Both the position numbers and the translations under genes were made by a program. The notes under the pieces are model-generated. The model saw only the letters and a program-made list of their open reading frames with translations, searched no databases and was not told the origin of the DNA. This document shows positions 55,158 to 64,000 of a stretch of DNA of 64,000 nt, in pieces. Position 1 is the stretch's first letter. Every line of letters begins with the position of its first letter. Origin of the DNA: Pseudogulbenkiania sp. (GTDB taxonomy: Bacteria; Pseudomonadota; Gammaproteobacteria; Burkholderiales; Chromobacteriaceae); assembly GCA_018260425.1 (NCBI GenBank), contig JAGLBD010000001.1, positions 124,001 through 188,000 on the forward strand. Reading direction: 5' to 3'.

Positions 55158-55850
55158 ATGGCCAACGTTTTGCTGGTAGATGATGATGACGAGTTGGTGG
55201 GGATGCTCAAGGACTACCTTGAGCTGGAAGGGTTTTCCGTCGCGACGGCCAGTGATGGCGAAAGCGGTGTCGCGGCAGCGCTAGCGGGCGATTTTGCCAT
55301 CGTCGTGCTGGATATGATGATGCCCCGTTTGAACGGACTGGAAAGCCTGCGCCGTATTCGCGCCGCCAGTACCATGCCGGTACTGATGCTGACCGCACGC
55401 GGCGATGACGCTGATCGTATTCTGGGATTGGAGCTGGGCGCGGATGACTATGTACCGAAGCCGTGTACTCCGCGCGAACTGACGGCCCGTATTCGTGCCA
55501 TTCTCCGTCGAACCCAACAGGCAACGTCCGGTGACGAGCCTCCGGTGCAGTTGATCACCGTCGGGGCGTTGAGTCTCTGGCCGGAAAAGCGTTTGGCCGA
55601 ATGGGAGGGTAACGCCGTGTCTCTGACCAGCACCGAGTTTAATTTGCTTGAGGCACTGGCGCGCCATGCCGGTCGTCCGGTCAGCAAAAATGATCTCTCC
55701 GAGCAGGCGTTGGGAAGGCCGCTGGCGCGTTTCGATCGCAGTATCGATGTGCACCTCTCCAGCATCCGCCATAAGCTGGGTACACTGGCCGATGGCCGTT
55801 CCTGCATCCAGACCGTGTATCGTCAGGGTTACCAGTTGATTCGGGAATAA
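55158..55850 (+). CDS. cpxR: OmpR-family response regulator, CpxR-like
   Basis: A 230-residue regulator. The receiver has VLLVDDDDELVGMLKDYLE, the phospho-acceptor Asp in IVVLDMMMPRLNGLESLRRI (about residue 51), and Lys in DDYVPKPCTPREL. The C-terminal winged helix has LTSTEFNLLEALARHAGRPV and RSIDVHLSSIRHKLG. The start ATG 55158 sits nine bases after AGGAGG; ATG 55152 is too close. Paired with the kinase two bases downstream, a Spy-like gene upstream and the GTAAA box, it fits CpxR. Orthology rests on context and motif resemblance. Confidence 0.88.
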   Translation: MANVLLVDDDDELVGMLKDYLELEGFSVATASDGESGVAAALAGDFAIVVLDMMMPRLNGLESLRRIRAASTMPVLMLTARGDDADRILGLELGADDYVPKPCTPRELTARIRAILRRTQQATSGDEPPVQLITVGALSLWPEKRLAEWEGNAVSLTSTEFNLLEALARHAGRPVSKNDLSEQALGRPLARFDRSIDVHLSSIRHKLGTLADGRSCIQTVYRQGYQLIRE

Positions 55851-55852
55851 GC

Positions 55853-57223
55853 ATGGGCCGCTTGTTCTGGAAGTTCTTTTTCTGTATCTGGGTTGCCCAG
55901 ATCGTTGCCATGCTGGGGATCGGCGGGGTGGTGTGGCTGGAAAACCGTCAGCGCGATGCCTTGTATGCGCTGGTGGATAATAGTCCCCCTGCCGCCTATT
56001 TTGTGCTGGCGGCGGCTGAGACCTTGCAACATGGCGGCAAACCGGCGCTGACCCATTTGCTGCAGACCCAGCATCATCCGTCCGTGATGGTGGTCGATGC
56101 CAAGGGCCAGGATATGCTGGGACGGCCCGTGGATCAGGCGGTCTATACGGCGGCGGAGTCGCTGGTGAAAATGAGTTCGTCCATGCTGGTCCGGCCTCGC
56201 TACCCGGCACGCGCCGTACGTCAGGTTGACTTGCCCTCCGGTGAACACTACCTGCTTTATGCGGCCAAAACCGCTGGCGACGCACCGCCGTTCGATATGC
56301 CGCCACCGCATCGTCGCCCCCCTTTGCCGTTTATCCCGCTGGTGTCGGCCTTATTGGCCAGTCTAGTGTTTGCCGCCTTGCTGGCCGCCTATATTTCCCG
56401 ACCGATCCGTGCCTTGCGCGATGCCTTTGCTGCGGTCGCTTCTGGCGATTTGACGGTACAGATTGGCGACCGGATGGGGCGGCGGCGGGACGAGTTGGCC
56501 GATCTCGGGCGCGATTTCGATTTCATGGCAGGGCAACTGCGTCGTCTGGTCGAGGGACAGCGCCGGCTGCTGCATGATGTTTCTCACGAGTTGCGCTCGC
56601 CGCTGGCCCGTTTGCAGGCCGCCATTGGTCTGGCGCGGCAGCAGCCTGCCCGACTGGAAGACACCATGGCACGACTGGAGCGGGAAAGCGATCGCATGAA
56701 CCGTTTGGTCGAGGAATTGCTGACCTTGTCGCGCCTTGAGGCGGGGGCGCGGAGTCAGGTCGCACCGGTCGATATTCGCGAGTTGCTGGAGGGCATTGTC
56801 GAAGATGCCGCGTTCGAAGCCGCTTCCAAACAGGTCTCGGTGGCGTTGCAGGCCAGTGGAGCAGGGGTGGTGAGCGGGGACCCCTTGTTGATCCATCGTG
56901 CCATCGAGAATGTGGTGCGCAATGCGCTGCGCCATACCCCCGCGGGGAGTGCCGTCGACGTGACCATGTCGCGTATCGGGCCTACCTTGCAGGTGAGTGT
57001 GACGGATCATGGTCCGGGCGTTCCGGACAAGGAGCTCGAGACCATCTTTGTTCCGTTTGTCAGGGGCAGTGAAGTCCGCGATGTGTCGGGACACGGCCTG
57101 GGCCTGGCGATTGCCCGCCGGGTGACGCTCTCGGTGGGGGGCAGCCTGACGGCCCGTAATCGTCCGGAGGGCGGGCTGCTGGTCGAGTTCGTTTTTCCGG
57201 TAGCCGACGAAGAGGCGGGCTGA
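55853..57223 (+). CDS. cpxA: Sensor histidine kinase, CpxA-like
   Basis: A 456-residue inner-membrane kinase. Transmembrane 1 covers residues about 7-27. A periplasmic sensor of about 130 residues ends in a proline-rich stretch. Transmembrane 2 (about 161-180) is followed by HAMP (ISRPIRALRDAFAAVASGDL). The H-box is HDVSHELRSPLARLQAAIG (phospho-His about residue 243), the N-box IENVVRNALRHTP, G1 DHGPGVP and G2 GHGLGLAIARR. It autophosphorylates and passes phosphate to the regulator encoded immediately upstream. The last gene of the pair, it has no clear terminator. Confidence 0.9.
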   Translation: MGRLFWKFFFCIWVAQIVAMLGIGGVVWLENRQRDALYALVDNSPPAAYFVLAAAETLQHGGKPALTHLLQTQHHPSVMVVDAKGQDMLGRPVDQAVYTAAESLVKMSSSMLVRPRYPARAVRQVDLPSGEHYLLYAAKTAGDAPPFDMPPPHRRPPLPFIPLVSALLASLVFAALLAAYISRPIRALRDAFAAVASGDLTVQIGDRMGRRRDELADLGRDFDFMAGQLRRLVEGQRRLLHDVSHELRSPLARLQAAIGLARQQPARLEDTMARLERESDRMNRLVEELLTLSRLEAGARSQVAPVDIRELLEGIVEDAAFEAASKQVSVALQASGAGVVSGDPLLIHRAIENVVRNALRHTPAGSAVDVTMSRIGPTLQVSVTDHGPGVPDKELETIFVPFVRGSEVRDVSGHGLGLAIARRVTLSVGGSLTARNRPEGGLLVEFVFPVADEEAG

Positions 57224-57408
57224 TTGGGCGACAGTCTCCGCAAGAATCCTCTTGTATCGCCGCGTGGCGTTGAACCTCCTGACCTTATTGAGGGTCGTAG
57301 TCAGATGATCGATGCGGTATTTTCATGACTTATTCGTCAGCCTACATTTCGGCGATGGCCGAAACAATGACGACATGATGCATTTTTTGTTTGGCTTATG
57401 GCACTATG

Positions 57409-57425
57409 CATTCATTATATGAATG
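57409..57425. promoter_or_regulatory. Palindrome before the DUF2807 gene
   Basis: CATTCAT-TAT-ATGAATG has 7-bp perfect arms, ending 18 bases before the start codon. A second inverted pair, TGAC-N6-GTCA, lies near 57330. It is a possible operator for the downstream gene. Confidence 0.45.
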
Positions 57426-57443
57426 ACGTGGCGGGGGGATTAC

Positions 57444-58142
57444 ATGGCTGTCAAACGTCGTCTGGTGGTTACCGGAGGCATTCTCGTGGTATGGCTTGCT
57501 GCCGTGGGGGGGTATCTGGTCTGGAGTGGCGAAGGCCAAAATCCATTTGCTTCAAGGAGTGAGTCGGCGGCCAGCGAGGCCCATTACGAGACACGAGTGC
57601 TTCCCGCCTTCAATGGTGTGAGGGTCACCGGTCCGGTCTCGGTCAGCTATCAGGCGGCACCGGAAGTCTCGGTCAAGGTCATCGCGCCTGAGGACGAAGC
57701 CGGCCTCATCGCGACCAGTGTCGATGACAAAACACTGGTGGTGGAAGTGAAGAGCGGTTTCATCGAAGGCAAGGAAGCGGCTCGGGTGGAGATTCATGGC
57801 CCGTCACCGTCCATGATCGATATTGCCGGCAGCGCCAATTTTACTGCCGAGGGGCTCAAAAGCAGTCATTTGGCTCTCAAGAGCGCCGGTGCGGGAACGA
57901 TCAAACTGGCCGGTGATGTCCAGTCGCTCAATGTGTCCACCAGTGGTGCAGGCTCGATTGATACGTCGGCCCTGAAAGCGTCCGGTGCTCAGGTTTCGTC
58001 GGCAGGTGCCAGTACCATCCGGGTCTTTGCCGCCAAGTCGATCGCGGTTGCCGGAGCCGGGGCCGGCAAGGTCACCGTGCTTGGCAAACCTGCCGAGCGC
58101 AGTGTGCAGAGCGTTGGGGCGGTGAGCGTGTTGTTCGAATAA
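57444..58142 (+). CDS. DUF2807 (head-GIN domain) exported protein
   Basis: A 232-residue protein with an N-terminal membrane anchor or signal (LVVTGGILVVWLAAVGGYLV) and a DUF2807 beta-helix: RVLPAFNGVRVTGPVSVSYQ, SVKVIAPEDEAGLI, VVEVKSGF, repeated short strands rich in Gly, Ala and Ser (IDIAGSANFTAEGL, AGTIKLAGDVQSLNVSTSGA), and a terminal VGAVSVLFE. Such domains are thought to be adhesin- or polysaccharide-lyase-like, but no function is known. GGGGGG precedes ATG 57444. It ends one base from the convergent oxidoreductase stop. Confidence 0.85.
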   Translation: MAVKRRLVVTGGILVVWLAAVGGYLVWSGEGQNPFASRSESAASEAHYETRVLPAFNGVRVTGPVSVSYQAAPEVSVKVIAPEDEAGLIATSVDDKTLVVEVKSGFIEGKEAARVEIHGPSPSMIDIAGSANFTAEGLKSSHLALKSAGAGTIKLAGDVQSLNVSTSGAGSIDTSALKASGAQVSSAGASTIRVFAAKSIAVAGAGAGKVTVLGKPAERSVQSVGAVSVLFE

Positions 58143-58143
58143 G

Positions 58144-59247
58144 TCACAGCAGCGAAGCCACCTGGCGGGCAATCGCCAGGCACGCGGTCAAGCCGGGCGA
58201 CTCGATGCCGAACAAATTGACCAGTCCGGCGACACCATGTGTTTCTTCCCCTTCAATCCTGAAATCCGCGCCGGGTTCGCCCGGCCCGGAGATCTTGGGC
58301 CGAATCCCTGAATACGCCGGCTGCAATGCCGTGTTCGGCAACTCGGGCCAATACCGTCGAATCGCCGTGGCAAAGCCGCTCGCCCGGGCGGGGTCGACGG
58401 CATAGTCGATGTCGTCCACCCATTGCACATCCGGCCCGAAGCGGGCTTGCCCGGCCATATCCAGCGTCAGATGAGTCCCCAGTCCGCCGGGAACCGGCAC
58501 CGGGTAGACCAGATGAGAAAAGGGGGCTTTCCCAGCCAGAGAAAAATAGTGACCTCTGGCAAGCCAACGCGGGGGGATCGAATCGGCAGACAGGCCTTCA
58601 ATGGCATGGGCCAGTTGCCATGCCCCAAGGCCGGCGCTATTGATCAGACTGCGACAGCTCGTTTCCAGCGGGTCGCTGCCTCCCACCCGGATCGCAAACC
58701 CTCCGGAGAGGCTTCGGGCGCTTTCCAGCGGGCTGCCGGTGACCAATTGGGCTCCATGGCGTTCCGCGTCGCCAAGCAGGGACAGCATCAGGGTGTGGCT
58801 GTCGATGATGCCGGTCGAAGGGGATAGCAGGGCTCCACAGCCGGTCAGGGCCGGTTCCAGCGCATGCAGTTCATCCGCGTCGAGATAGCGTAAATCCGTC
58901 ACGCCATTGGCCACGGCTGCCGCCTTGATCGCGGTCAGTTGCGTTAATTCGCCGGTCTCGCAGGCCACAATGAGTTTGCCGGTCTGGCGGTAAGGTATCG
59001 AGCGTTCCCGACAATAGTGGTAAAGCGCCTGACGGCCCTCCACGCACAGCCGGGCTTTCAGCGATCCTTGCGGGTAATAGATGCCGGCATGGATCACTTC
59101 GCTGTTGCGTGAACTGGTCTGGCTGCCGAAGCGTTCTTCCGCCTCGAGAATAATGACTTCGCGACCCGCCATGGCGAGTTCCCGTGCGATAGCGAGTCCG
59201 ACCACTCCCGCTCCGGCGACAACACAATCCAGTTCCATGTCCGTCAA
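58144..59247 (-). CDS. FAD-dependent oxidoreductase, L-2-hydroxyglutarate-oxidase-like
   Basis: A 367-residue DAO-superfamily flavoprotein. The N-terminal FAD site is [19 protein letters not shown] (about residues 8-26), followed by [51 protein letters not shown], a C-terminal [12 protein letters not shown] and [15 protein letters not shown]. The [14 protein letters not shown] motif is the signature of the LhgO/L2HGDH subgroup that oxidises L-2-hydroxyglutarate to 2-oxoglutarate. Substrate assignment is by family resemblance. It overlaps the preceding small gene by four bases. Confidence 0.88.
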   Translation of the reverse strand: MTDMELDCVVAGAGVVGLAIARELAMAGREVIILEAEERFGSQTSSRNSEVIHAGIYYPQGSLKARLCVEGRQALYHYCRERSIPYRQTGKLIVACETGELTQLTAIKAAAVANGVTDLRYLDADELHALEPALTGCGALLSPSTGIIDSHTLMLSLLGDAERHGAQLVTGSPLESARSLSGGFAIRVGGSDPLETSCRSLINSAGLGAWQLAHAIEGLSADSIPPRWLARGHYFSLAGKAPFSHLVYPVPVPGGLGTHLTLDMAGQARFGPDVQWVDDIDYAVDPARASGFATAIRRYWPELPNTALQPAYSGIRPKISGPGEPGADFRIEGEETHGVAGLVNLFGIESPGLTACLAIARQVASLL

Positions 59248-59597
59248 TCCTCTCTATTCAGATACGTGGCCAGTCGCTGCTGCAACGCGGCATCGGGCTC
59301 GCTGCCCCTATTCTGCAGGGTATGCATTGTCTCGCTACCGGTCTCCCGGAAGCAGGCGCTCTGTGCATCAAACGTCAACGTTCCCTGCCGGAATTCCCTG
59401 AACTCCCGTTCTGCGCGTTGCATGGCAATAAACGTCAGCGGGGTGATGGCACCGCTGGCGTTGTCGATCCATAACCACTGATAGCGTTGTTCGGCCGGGG
59501 CGTCTTCAGCGACATCCAGGCGCTTGATTTCGACTAGGGCATGGGCAGGATTGCCGAAGAGATACAGACAACGAAAAACGGCGGAGGGTGTCGACAT
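59244..59597 (-). CDS. Hypothetical protein
   Basis: A 117-residue protein starting at ATG 59597. I do not recognise it. It is soluble with no signal or membrane segment, and opens with a beta strand ([20 protein letters not shown]). [20 protein letters not shown] follows in the middle and a helical C-terminus ends in LATYLNRED. No clear Shine-Dalgarno sequence is present. A four-base overlap with the flavoprotein gene indicates a two-gene operon, so it may be a partner or accessory of the L-2-hydroxyglutarate-oxidase-like enzyme. Confidence 0.6.
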   Translation of the reverse strand: MSTPSAVFRCLYLFGNPAHALVEIKRLDVAEDAPAEQRYQWLWIDNASGAITPLTFIAMQRAEREFREFRQGTLTFDAQSACFRETGSETMHTLQNRGSEPDAALQQRLATYLNRED

Positions 59598-59650
59598 GGA
59601 AGGGTGTCCGGAGAAGCTGAAGCCGATTGTAGGGGCCCGGAGGCCACGGG

Positions 59651-60574
59651 TCAAAGTCGCTGGTAGCCCGGGACATCGGCAGGCACCAGATGATCGACCA
59701 GAAAGTCGATGAATACCCGCACCGCCGGACTCAAGCCGCGCCGGGTCGGAAACACCGCGTGCAAGATGCCGTAGGGGATGGAGTAGTCAGGAAACAAGCG
59801 GATCAAGCGACCATCCTGCAGTGCCGTGTCGATCAGAAAACGTGGCATGGCCGCGATACCGATGCCGGCCAGTGTGTTGTCACAGAGCACTTGCAGGTCA
59901 TCGGTGAACAGTCGGGGTTCATCGATGATTAGCCGTAGTTCCTTGCCCTGCGGATCATTCAATATCCATTCGCCCCGTCCGTCGGGGCGGGTCATGGTCA
60001 GGCACGGCCAGGAGGGCAAGGTCGCCGGGGAGGTCGGGACGCCATAGTGTTCCAGTAAGGCAGGGCTTGCCACCAGCACGAGTTCGGTTTTGCTGAGTGG
60101 ACGAGCCACTAGCGTGGCGCTTTCCTCCAGTACCGAACGTACCCGCAAGGCGATATCGACCCCTTCTTCGATCAGGTCGACCCTGCGGTTGGTGGCTTCC
60201 AGATGCAAGCGGACTTTAGGGTAGCTCGACAGAAAACGCGGCAGGATAGGGCCCAGCAGGATTTTGGCGATCAACTCCGGGCAACTGACCTTGATGGGGC
60301 CTCGGGGTTCGGCATGGGCGCGCTCGACGACGTTCTCGGCAGCCCCCGCTTCGGCCACCATGGCCACGCAGTGCTGGTACACCGTCGTACCGATGGCGGT
60401 CAGCGCCAGGCGCCGGGTGGTCCGGTGTAGCAGACGGGTGCCCAGGCGGGTTTCCAGTTCGGCAATGCGGCGTGATAGCCGTGATTTCGGTACGCCCAGT
60501 ACCCGGGCTGCTGCCATGAAACCGCCATGTTCAACGACTTTGGCGAAGTAATAGAGATCGTTGAGGTCTTGCAT
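59651..60574 (-). CDS. LysR-family transcriptional regulator
   Basis: A 307-residue regulator with winged helix LYYFAKVVEHGGFMAAARVL, GVPKSRLSRRIAELE, TRLLHRTTRRLALTAIG (about residues 7-70) and an effector domain beginning IKVSCPELIAKILLGP. It resembles the LysR group that controls divergent quinone- or drug-responsive reductases. It faces azoR across 108 bases containing two palindromes of the T-N11-A kind, so azoR is the probable target. Confidence 0.92.
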   Translation of the reverse strand: MQDLNDLYYFAKVVEHGGFMAAARVLGVPKSRLSRRIAELETRLGTRLLHRTTRRLALTAIGTTVYQHCVAMVAEAGAAENVVERAHAEPRGPIKVSCPELIAKILLGPILPRFLSSYPKVRLHLEATNRRVDLIEEGVDIALRVRSVLEESATLVARPLSKTELVLVASPALLEHYGVPTSPATLPSWPCLTMTRPDGRGEWILNDPQGKELRLIIDEPRLFTDDLQVLCDNTLAGIGIAAMPRFLIDTALQDGRLIRLFPDYSIPYGILHAVFPTRRGLSPAVRVFIDFLVDHLVPADVPGYQRL

Positions 60575-60591
60575 GATGATTGTCCTGCTGG

Positions 60592-60648
60592 TGGAACAAT
60601 GTTTCCAATTTTAGGCGACTAGTGCCGCCAATGGTAGTCCATTACCAT
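60592..60648. promoter_or_regulatory. Two inverted repeats in the LysR-azoR gap
   Basis: TGGAA-N6-TTCCA (60592-60607) and ATGGTA-N6-TACCAT (60631-60648) lie between the divergent genes, 39 bases apart centre to centre. LysR proteins commonly use two such sites for recognition and activation. Confidence 0.5.
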
Positions 60649-60682
60649 GCACTCATTGAAACGCGACAACGAGGACTACCCC

Positions 60683-61291
60683 ATGAACGTACTGCACATC
60701 GACTCCAGCATTCTCGGCGCCAACTCGGTTTCCCGTGAATTGACCGCGACTATCGTCGCTTCCCTGAAAACCCGTCATGGCGATGCCAGCGTAACGCACC
60801 GCGATGTTGCCGCGACCGAAATCGCGCATCTGTCCGGTGAAATCATCGGCGCAGCCTTTACCCCGGAAGCCGAGTGGAGCGAGCGTCAAAAAAGCGAGCG
60901 CGCCCTGACCGAAGCCTTGCTTGAGGAGTTTCTGGCGGCCGATGTGGTGGTGATTGGTGCCCCGATGTACAACTTCTCCATCCCGACGCAACTGAAGAGC
61001 TGGATCGATCGCATTTGCGCGGCGGGCCGGACGTTCAAGTACACGGCGGAAGGTGCGGTAGGTCTGGCAGGTGGCAAAAAAGTGATCATCGCGTCTTCGC
61101 GTGGTGGTGTGTACAGCAACGATGCGGCGCGTGCGATGGATTTTCAGGAAGACTACCTGCGTACCGTGCTGGGCTTCGTCGGTATTACCGATATCGAAAT
61201 CATTCGTGCCGAAGCCGTGAACATGGGTGACGACAAACGTGCCACCGCCTTGTCGCTGGCGCATGAAGCGATCTCCGCTCTGGCGTTGTAA
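60683..61291 (+). CDS. azoR: FMN-dependent NADH-azoreductase
   Basis: AzoR reduces quinones and azo compounds by two-electron transfer from NADH, protecting against electrophile stress. The 202-residue flavodoxin-fold protein starts VLHIDSSILGANSVSRELTA. It has the FMN-contact strand VVIGAPMYNFSIPTQLKSWI (about residues 91-110), FKYTAEGAVGLAGGKKVIIA and SSRGGVYS. ATG 60683 is preceded by GAGGA. It is divergent from its likely LysR regulator. Confidence 0.93.
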   Translation: MNVLHIDSSILGANSVSRELTATIVASLKTRHGDASVTHRDVAATEIAHLSGEIIGAAFTPEAEWSERQKSERALTEALLEEFLAADVVVIGAPMYNFSIPTQLKSWIDRICAAGRTFKYTAEGAVGLAGGKKVIIASSRGGVYSNDAARAMDFQEDYLRTVLGFVGITDIEIIRAEAVNMGDDKRATALSLAHEAISALAL

Positions 61292-61303
61292 GCGCCGGAA
61301 TGC

Positions 61304-61345
61304 GACAACGCCCCGTACCGATGACTTCGGTGCGGGGCGTTGTGC
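61304..61345. terminator. Strong stem-loop, probably bidirectional terminator
   Basis: ACAACGCCCCG...CGGGGCGTTGT with an inner pair TACCGA/TCGGTG forms a long hairpin between the convergent azoR and hemF genes. T-rich sequence follows on the plus side. Confidence 0.8.
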
Positions 61346-61361
61346 TTTCCGTGGTGTCGAC

Positions 61362-62348
<987 letters not shown>

Positions 62349-62353
62349 TCACC

Positions 62354-62965
62354 ATGATTTCGCTTTATACCTGGGGCACCCCCAACGGCAAAAAAATTTC
62401 CATCATGCTGGAAGAGCTCGGCGTGCCCTATGAAGTCAAAACCGTTGACATTACCCGCGACGAGCAGTTCGACAAGGCGTTTCTCGAGATCAGTCCCAAC
62501 AACAAGATTCCGGCCATTGTCGATCATGAGACGGGTCAGAGTGTGTTCGAATCAGGCGCGATCCTGCTGTATCTTGCCGAGAAATACGGCAAATTCCTGC
62601 CGGAACAGGGTGCCGCGCGCTATGAGGTCATGCAGTGGCTGATGTTCCAGATGGGCGGTTTCGGCCCGATGTTGGGACAGGCCCACCATTTCATGCGCTA
62701 TGCCCCTCAGTCGATCGACTACGCCATCGAACGCTATCGTGTGGAGAGCAAACGCTTGTACGGCGTGTTGAATACCCGCTTGGGCAAGAGCCGTTTTGCG
62801 GGAGGGGAGGACTACAGCATTGCCGACATCGCCCTATTCCCCTGGGCGGCCCGCCATGATTGGCACGGCATTGATCTGGCGTCCTATCCGAACGTGGCGC
62901 GTTGGTATGCCGAGGTTGCCGCCAGACCGGCGGTTGAACGCGGTATGGCGGTGCCGGCGGCCTGA
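62354..62965 (+). CDS. Glutathione S-transferase family protein (YfcG/Ure2-like)
   Basis: A 203-residue protein with an N-terminal thioredoxin-fold domain (LYTWGTPNGKKISIMLEELG; LEISPNNKIPAIVDHETGQS; VFESGAILLYLAEKYGKFLP) and an all-helical C-terminal domain (about residues 88-200). The Thr-Pro-Asn-Gly turn near residue 8 and the VFESGAIL glutathione-binding loop are typical of the nu class, whose E. coli members YfcG/YghU have disulfide-bond reductase activity. Its stop abuts that of the convergent hydrolase. Confidence 0.92.
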   Translation: MISLYTWGTPNGKKISIMLEELGVPYEVKTVDITRDEQFDKAFLEISPNNKIPAIVDHETGQSVFESGAILLYLAEKYGKFLPEQGAARYEVMQWLMFQMGGFGPMLGQAHHFMRYAPQSIDYAIERYRVESKRLYGVLNTRLGKSRFAGGEDYSIADIALFPWAARHDWHGIDLASYPNVARWYAEVAARPAVERGMAVPAA

Positions 62966-62972
62966 TCAGGCC
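62959..62972. repeat. Palindrome made by two abutting stop codons
   Basis: GGCCTGATCAGGCC is a perfect 14-bp palindrome whose centre is the TGA of the glutathione-S-transferase gene directly joined to the TCA (reverse TGA) of the convergent hydrolase gene. Confidence 0.85.
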
Positions 62973-63811
62973 GGTTGGGCTTGTTGCAGTTGCCAGTCTG
63001 CGGCGCTTTCTCGCGCCGCGGCCAGCGCGGCTTCGCCGGTCGCCGGCGTCTGGAAAAAGTCGATAGACATTTTCATGACCACTTCACGCTCATTGTCGAT
63101 CAGGATCATGTGATAGCTGTCGTTCAGGATGATCAACTGGCTGGGACCACCGAGCCGGCGGGCAATATAGCGTGCCGATTTCAGGCTGGTGATCTCGTCT
63201 TCTTCGGCATGAATGATCAAGGTGGGGCAGGTGACGGTATGCAGATTGCGCTTCAGCGCACTGCGCAGACGGTCAACCTGACGAATGGTTGTCAGCGGAA
63301 TGTACGGGTAGTGAAAGCGGTCGCCGCGGGCGAAGCGCTTGCGGATCAACCCGCGGATCCGTGCATTCTTGATGCCGAACGGCTCGGCTTCATCCACCCG
63401 GTAGTGATCGGTGAAACGGCGGCAGAAATAGACGTAATGACGTAGCCAGGTGAGAGTCGGCAAGGCCCAGCCATCCAGGAAAACCGGTGGTGAAAGCAGC
63501 AGCAGCCGGTCTTGGTGACCGGTCCGTTTGGCCACTTCCAGGGCGATCAGCGCTCCCATGCAGAAGCCGGCAAGATGTACTTTGCGATGTCTGGCGCGCA
63601 GGGCAAGGTACTCGGTGGTTACCGTGTCCATCCACTCTTCGTAGCGGATTTCCAGCAAATCGCTCGGCTGTCCGCCATGCCCTGGCAGGCAGGGGACGGA
63701 AATCACGCAACCCTCTTCCTCCAAACGACGGGCCAGCGTGCCAAGATCGTATTCGGTGCCTCCCAGGCCATGGACCAACAGGACGGCAGGGGTATCGGAC
63801 AGCAGGGACAT
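62966..63811 (-). CDS. Alpha/beta hydrolase (carboxylesterase/monoacylglycerol-lipase-like)
   Basis: A 281-residue hydrolase. The oxyanion-hole strand AVLLVHGLGGTEYDLGTLAR (about residues 8-27) is followed by PCLPGHGGQPSD. The nucleophile elbow reads HLAGFCMGALIALEVA (about 75-90), with cysteine where serine of G-x-S-x-G usually stands (G-F-C-M-G). The acid in IIHAEEDEITS and the histidine in LNDSYHMILIDNE complete the triad. The family includes carboxylesterase Est30-type and monoacylglycerol lipases. The Cys nucleophile is a visible oddity. ATG 63811 is chosen; an upstream frame to 63865 is possible. Confidence 0.85.
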   Translation of the reverse strand: MSLLSDTPAVLLVHGLGGTEYDLGTLARRLEEEGCVISVPCLPGHGGQPSDLLEIRYEEWMDTVTTEYLALRARHRKVHLAGFCMGALIALEVAKRTGHQDRLLLLSPPVFLDGWALPTLTWLRHYVYFCRRFTDHYRVDEAEPFGIKNARIRGLIRKRFARGDRFHYPYIPLTTIRQVDRLRSALKRNLHTVTCPTLIIHAEEDEITSLKSARYIARRLGGPSQLIILNDSYHMILIDNEREVVMKMSIDFFQTPATGEAALAAARESAADWQLQQAQPA

Positions 63812-63889
63812 GGATAACCTGTTTTCATACTTGTAAGACGAATCTGATTGTGCACCCGCACCCACCGGCTGTCCGTGTGGAGAGTGTCC

Positions 63890-64000
63890 TTAAAGTGTGA
63901 CGGTTTGTGACAGAGATCCGTATTTGTCTTGTCCCGGCAAGGCCACCACGAAGCGGGCCCCGCCTGCGGGTGAGGTGTCGATGCTTGCCGTGCCACCGTG
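63890..64000 (-). CDS. C-terminal end of a sensor histidine kinase (5' part outside window)
   Basis: The minus-strand frame entering from the right edge reads HGGTASIDTSPAGGARFVVA and stops at TAA 63892-63890, 36 residues in all. H-G-G-x-A/S...G-G-A-R-F-x-V-x-L-P is the standard last strand of a HATPase_c domain in two-component kinases. The rest of the gene, and probably its response regulator, lies beyond 64000. It lies about 80 bases from the start of the hydrolase gene on the same strand. Confidence 0.8.
   Translation of the reverse strand, partial: HGGTASIDTSPAGGARFVVALPGQDKYGSLSQTVTL

Overview
The window is a gene-dense, high-GC bacterial chromosome segment. A betaproteobacterium of the order Neisseriales (Chromobacteriaceae-like, in the circle of Chromobacterium, Pseudogulbenkiania or Paludibacterium) fits best. 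The reasons are the mnmG-rsmG-parA-parB-atpIBEFHAGDC-glmU-glmS order, a GmhA/DiaA protein of the Neisseria type beside rsmI and an LppC protein, and the many chemotaxis, c-di-GMP and two-component genes. This placement is inferred from gene order and protein character, not from a search.

Layout. 1-2.9 kb: the end of a bufferin/Hvf-type operon (BufC/HvfC, DoxX) translationally coupled to a chemoreceptor. 3.2-6.8 kb: tRNA-Leu(CAA) with its own promoter and terminator, then rsmI head-to-head with an LppC-gmhA-BON lipoprotein operon. 6.8-10.7 kb: minus-strand genes for an EAL phosphodiesterase, a Tim44-domain membrane protein, TrmO and an OlsB-like ornithine acyltransferase. 10.9-25.4 kb: the conserved housekeeping block, with tRNA modification, rRNA methylation, chromosome partition, the whole F1Fo ATP synthase behind a good sigma-70 promoter, and GlmU/GlmS for UDP-GlcNAc.

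25.4-28.1 kb is the clearest accessory island, directly downstream of glmS. It carries stem-loops, two identical palindromic operators 53 bp apart, an AbiE-like type IV toxin-antitoxin pair whose regulator has an extra N-terminal PD-(D/E)xK-like domain, and transposase scars. 28.2-32.8 kb holds a periplasmic ClpP-like protein, a GNAT and the metR/metE divergon with a consensus MetR box. 33.5-40.3 kb is a TetR-controlled membrane-lipid modification cluster (FAD oxidoreductase, DUF1365, cyclopropane-synthase-like methyltransferase, DUF3833 lipoprotein, SDR, NTF2-like protein). 40.3-42.7 kb is a thiMED operon under a TPP riboswitch.

42.8-54.3 kb mixes a MerR/carboxymuconolactone-decarboxylase unit, FKBP, a receiver-PP2C phosphatase, a futalosine-hydrolase-like protein, an HD-GYP protein, a SulP transporter and a LysR/MBL/DsbA group. 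54.4-58.1 kb is an envelope-stress module: a Spy-like chaperone divergent from CpxRA-like genes with a perfect GTAAA-N5-GTAAA box between them. 58.1-64 kb holds an FAD oxidoreductase, LysR/azoR, hemF, a glutathione S-transferase, an alpha/beta hydrolase and the 3' end of a sensor kinase. No rRNA, CRISPR array, intact insertion sequence or prophage is visible.
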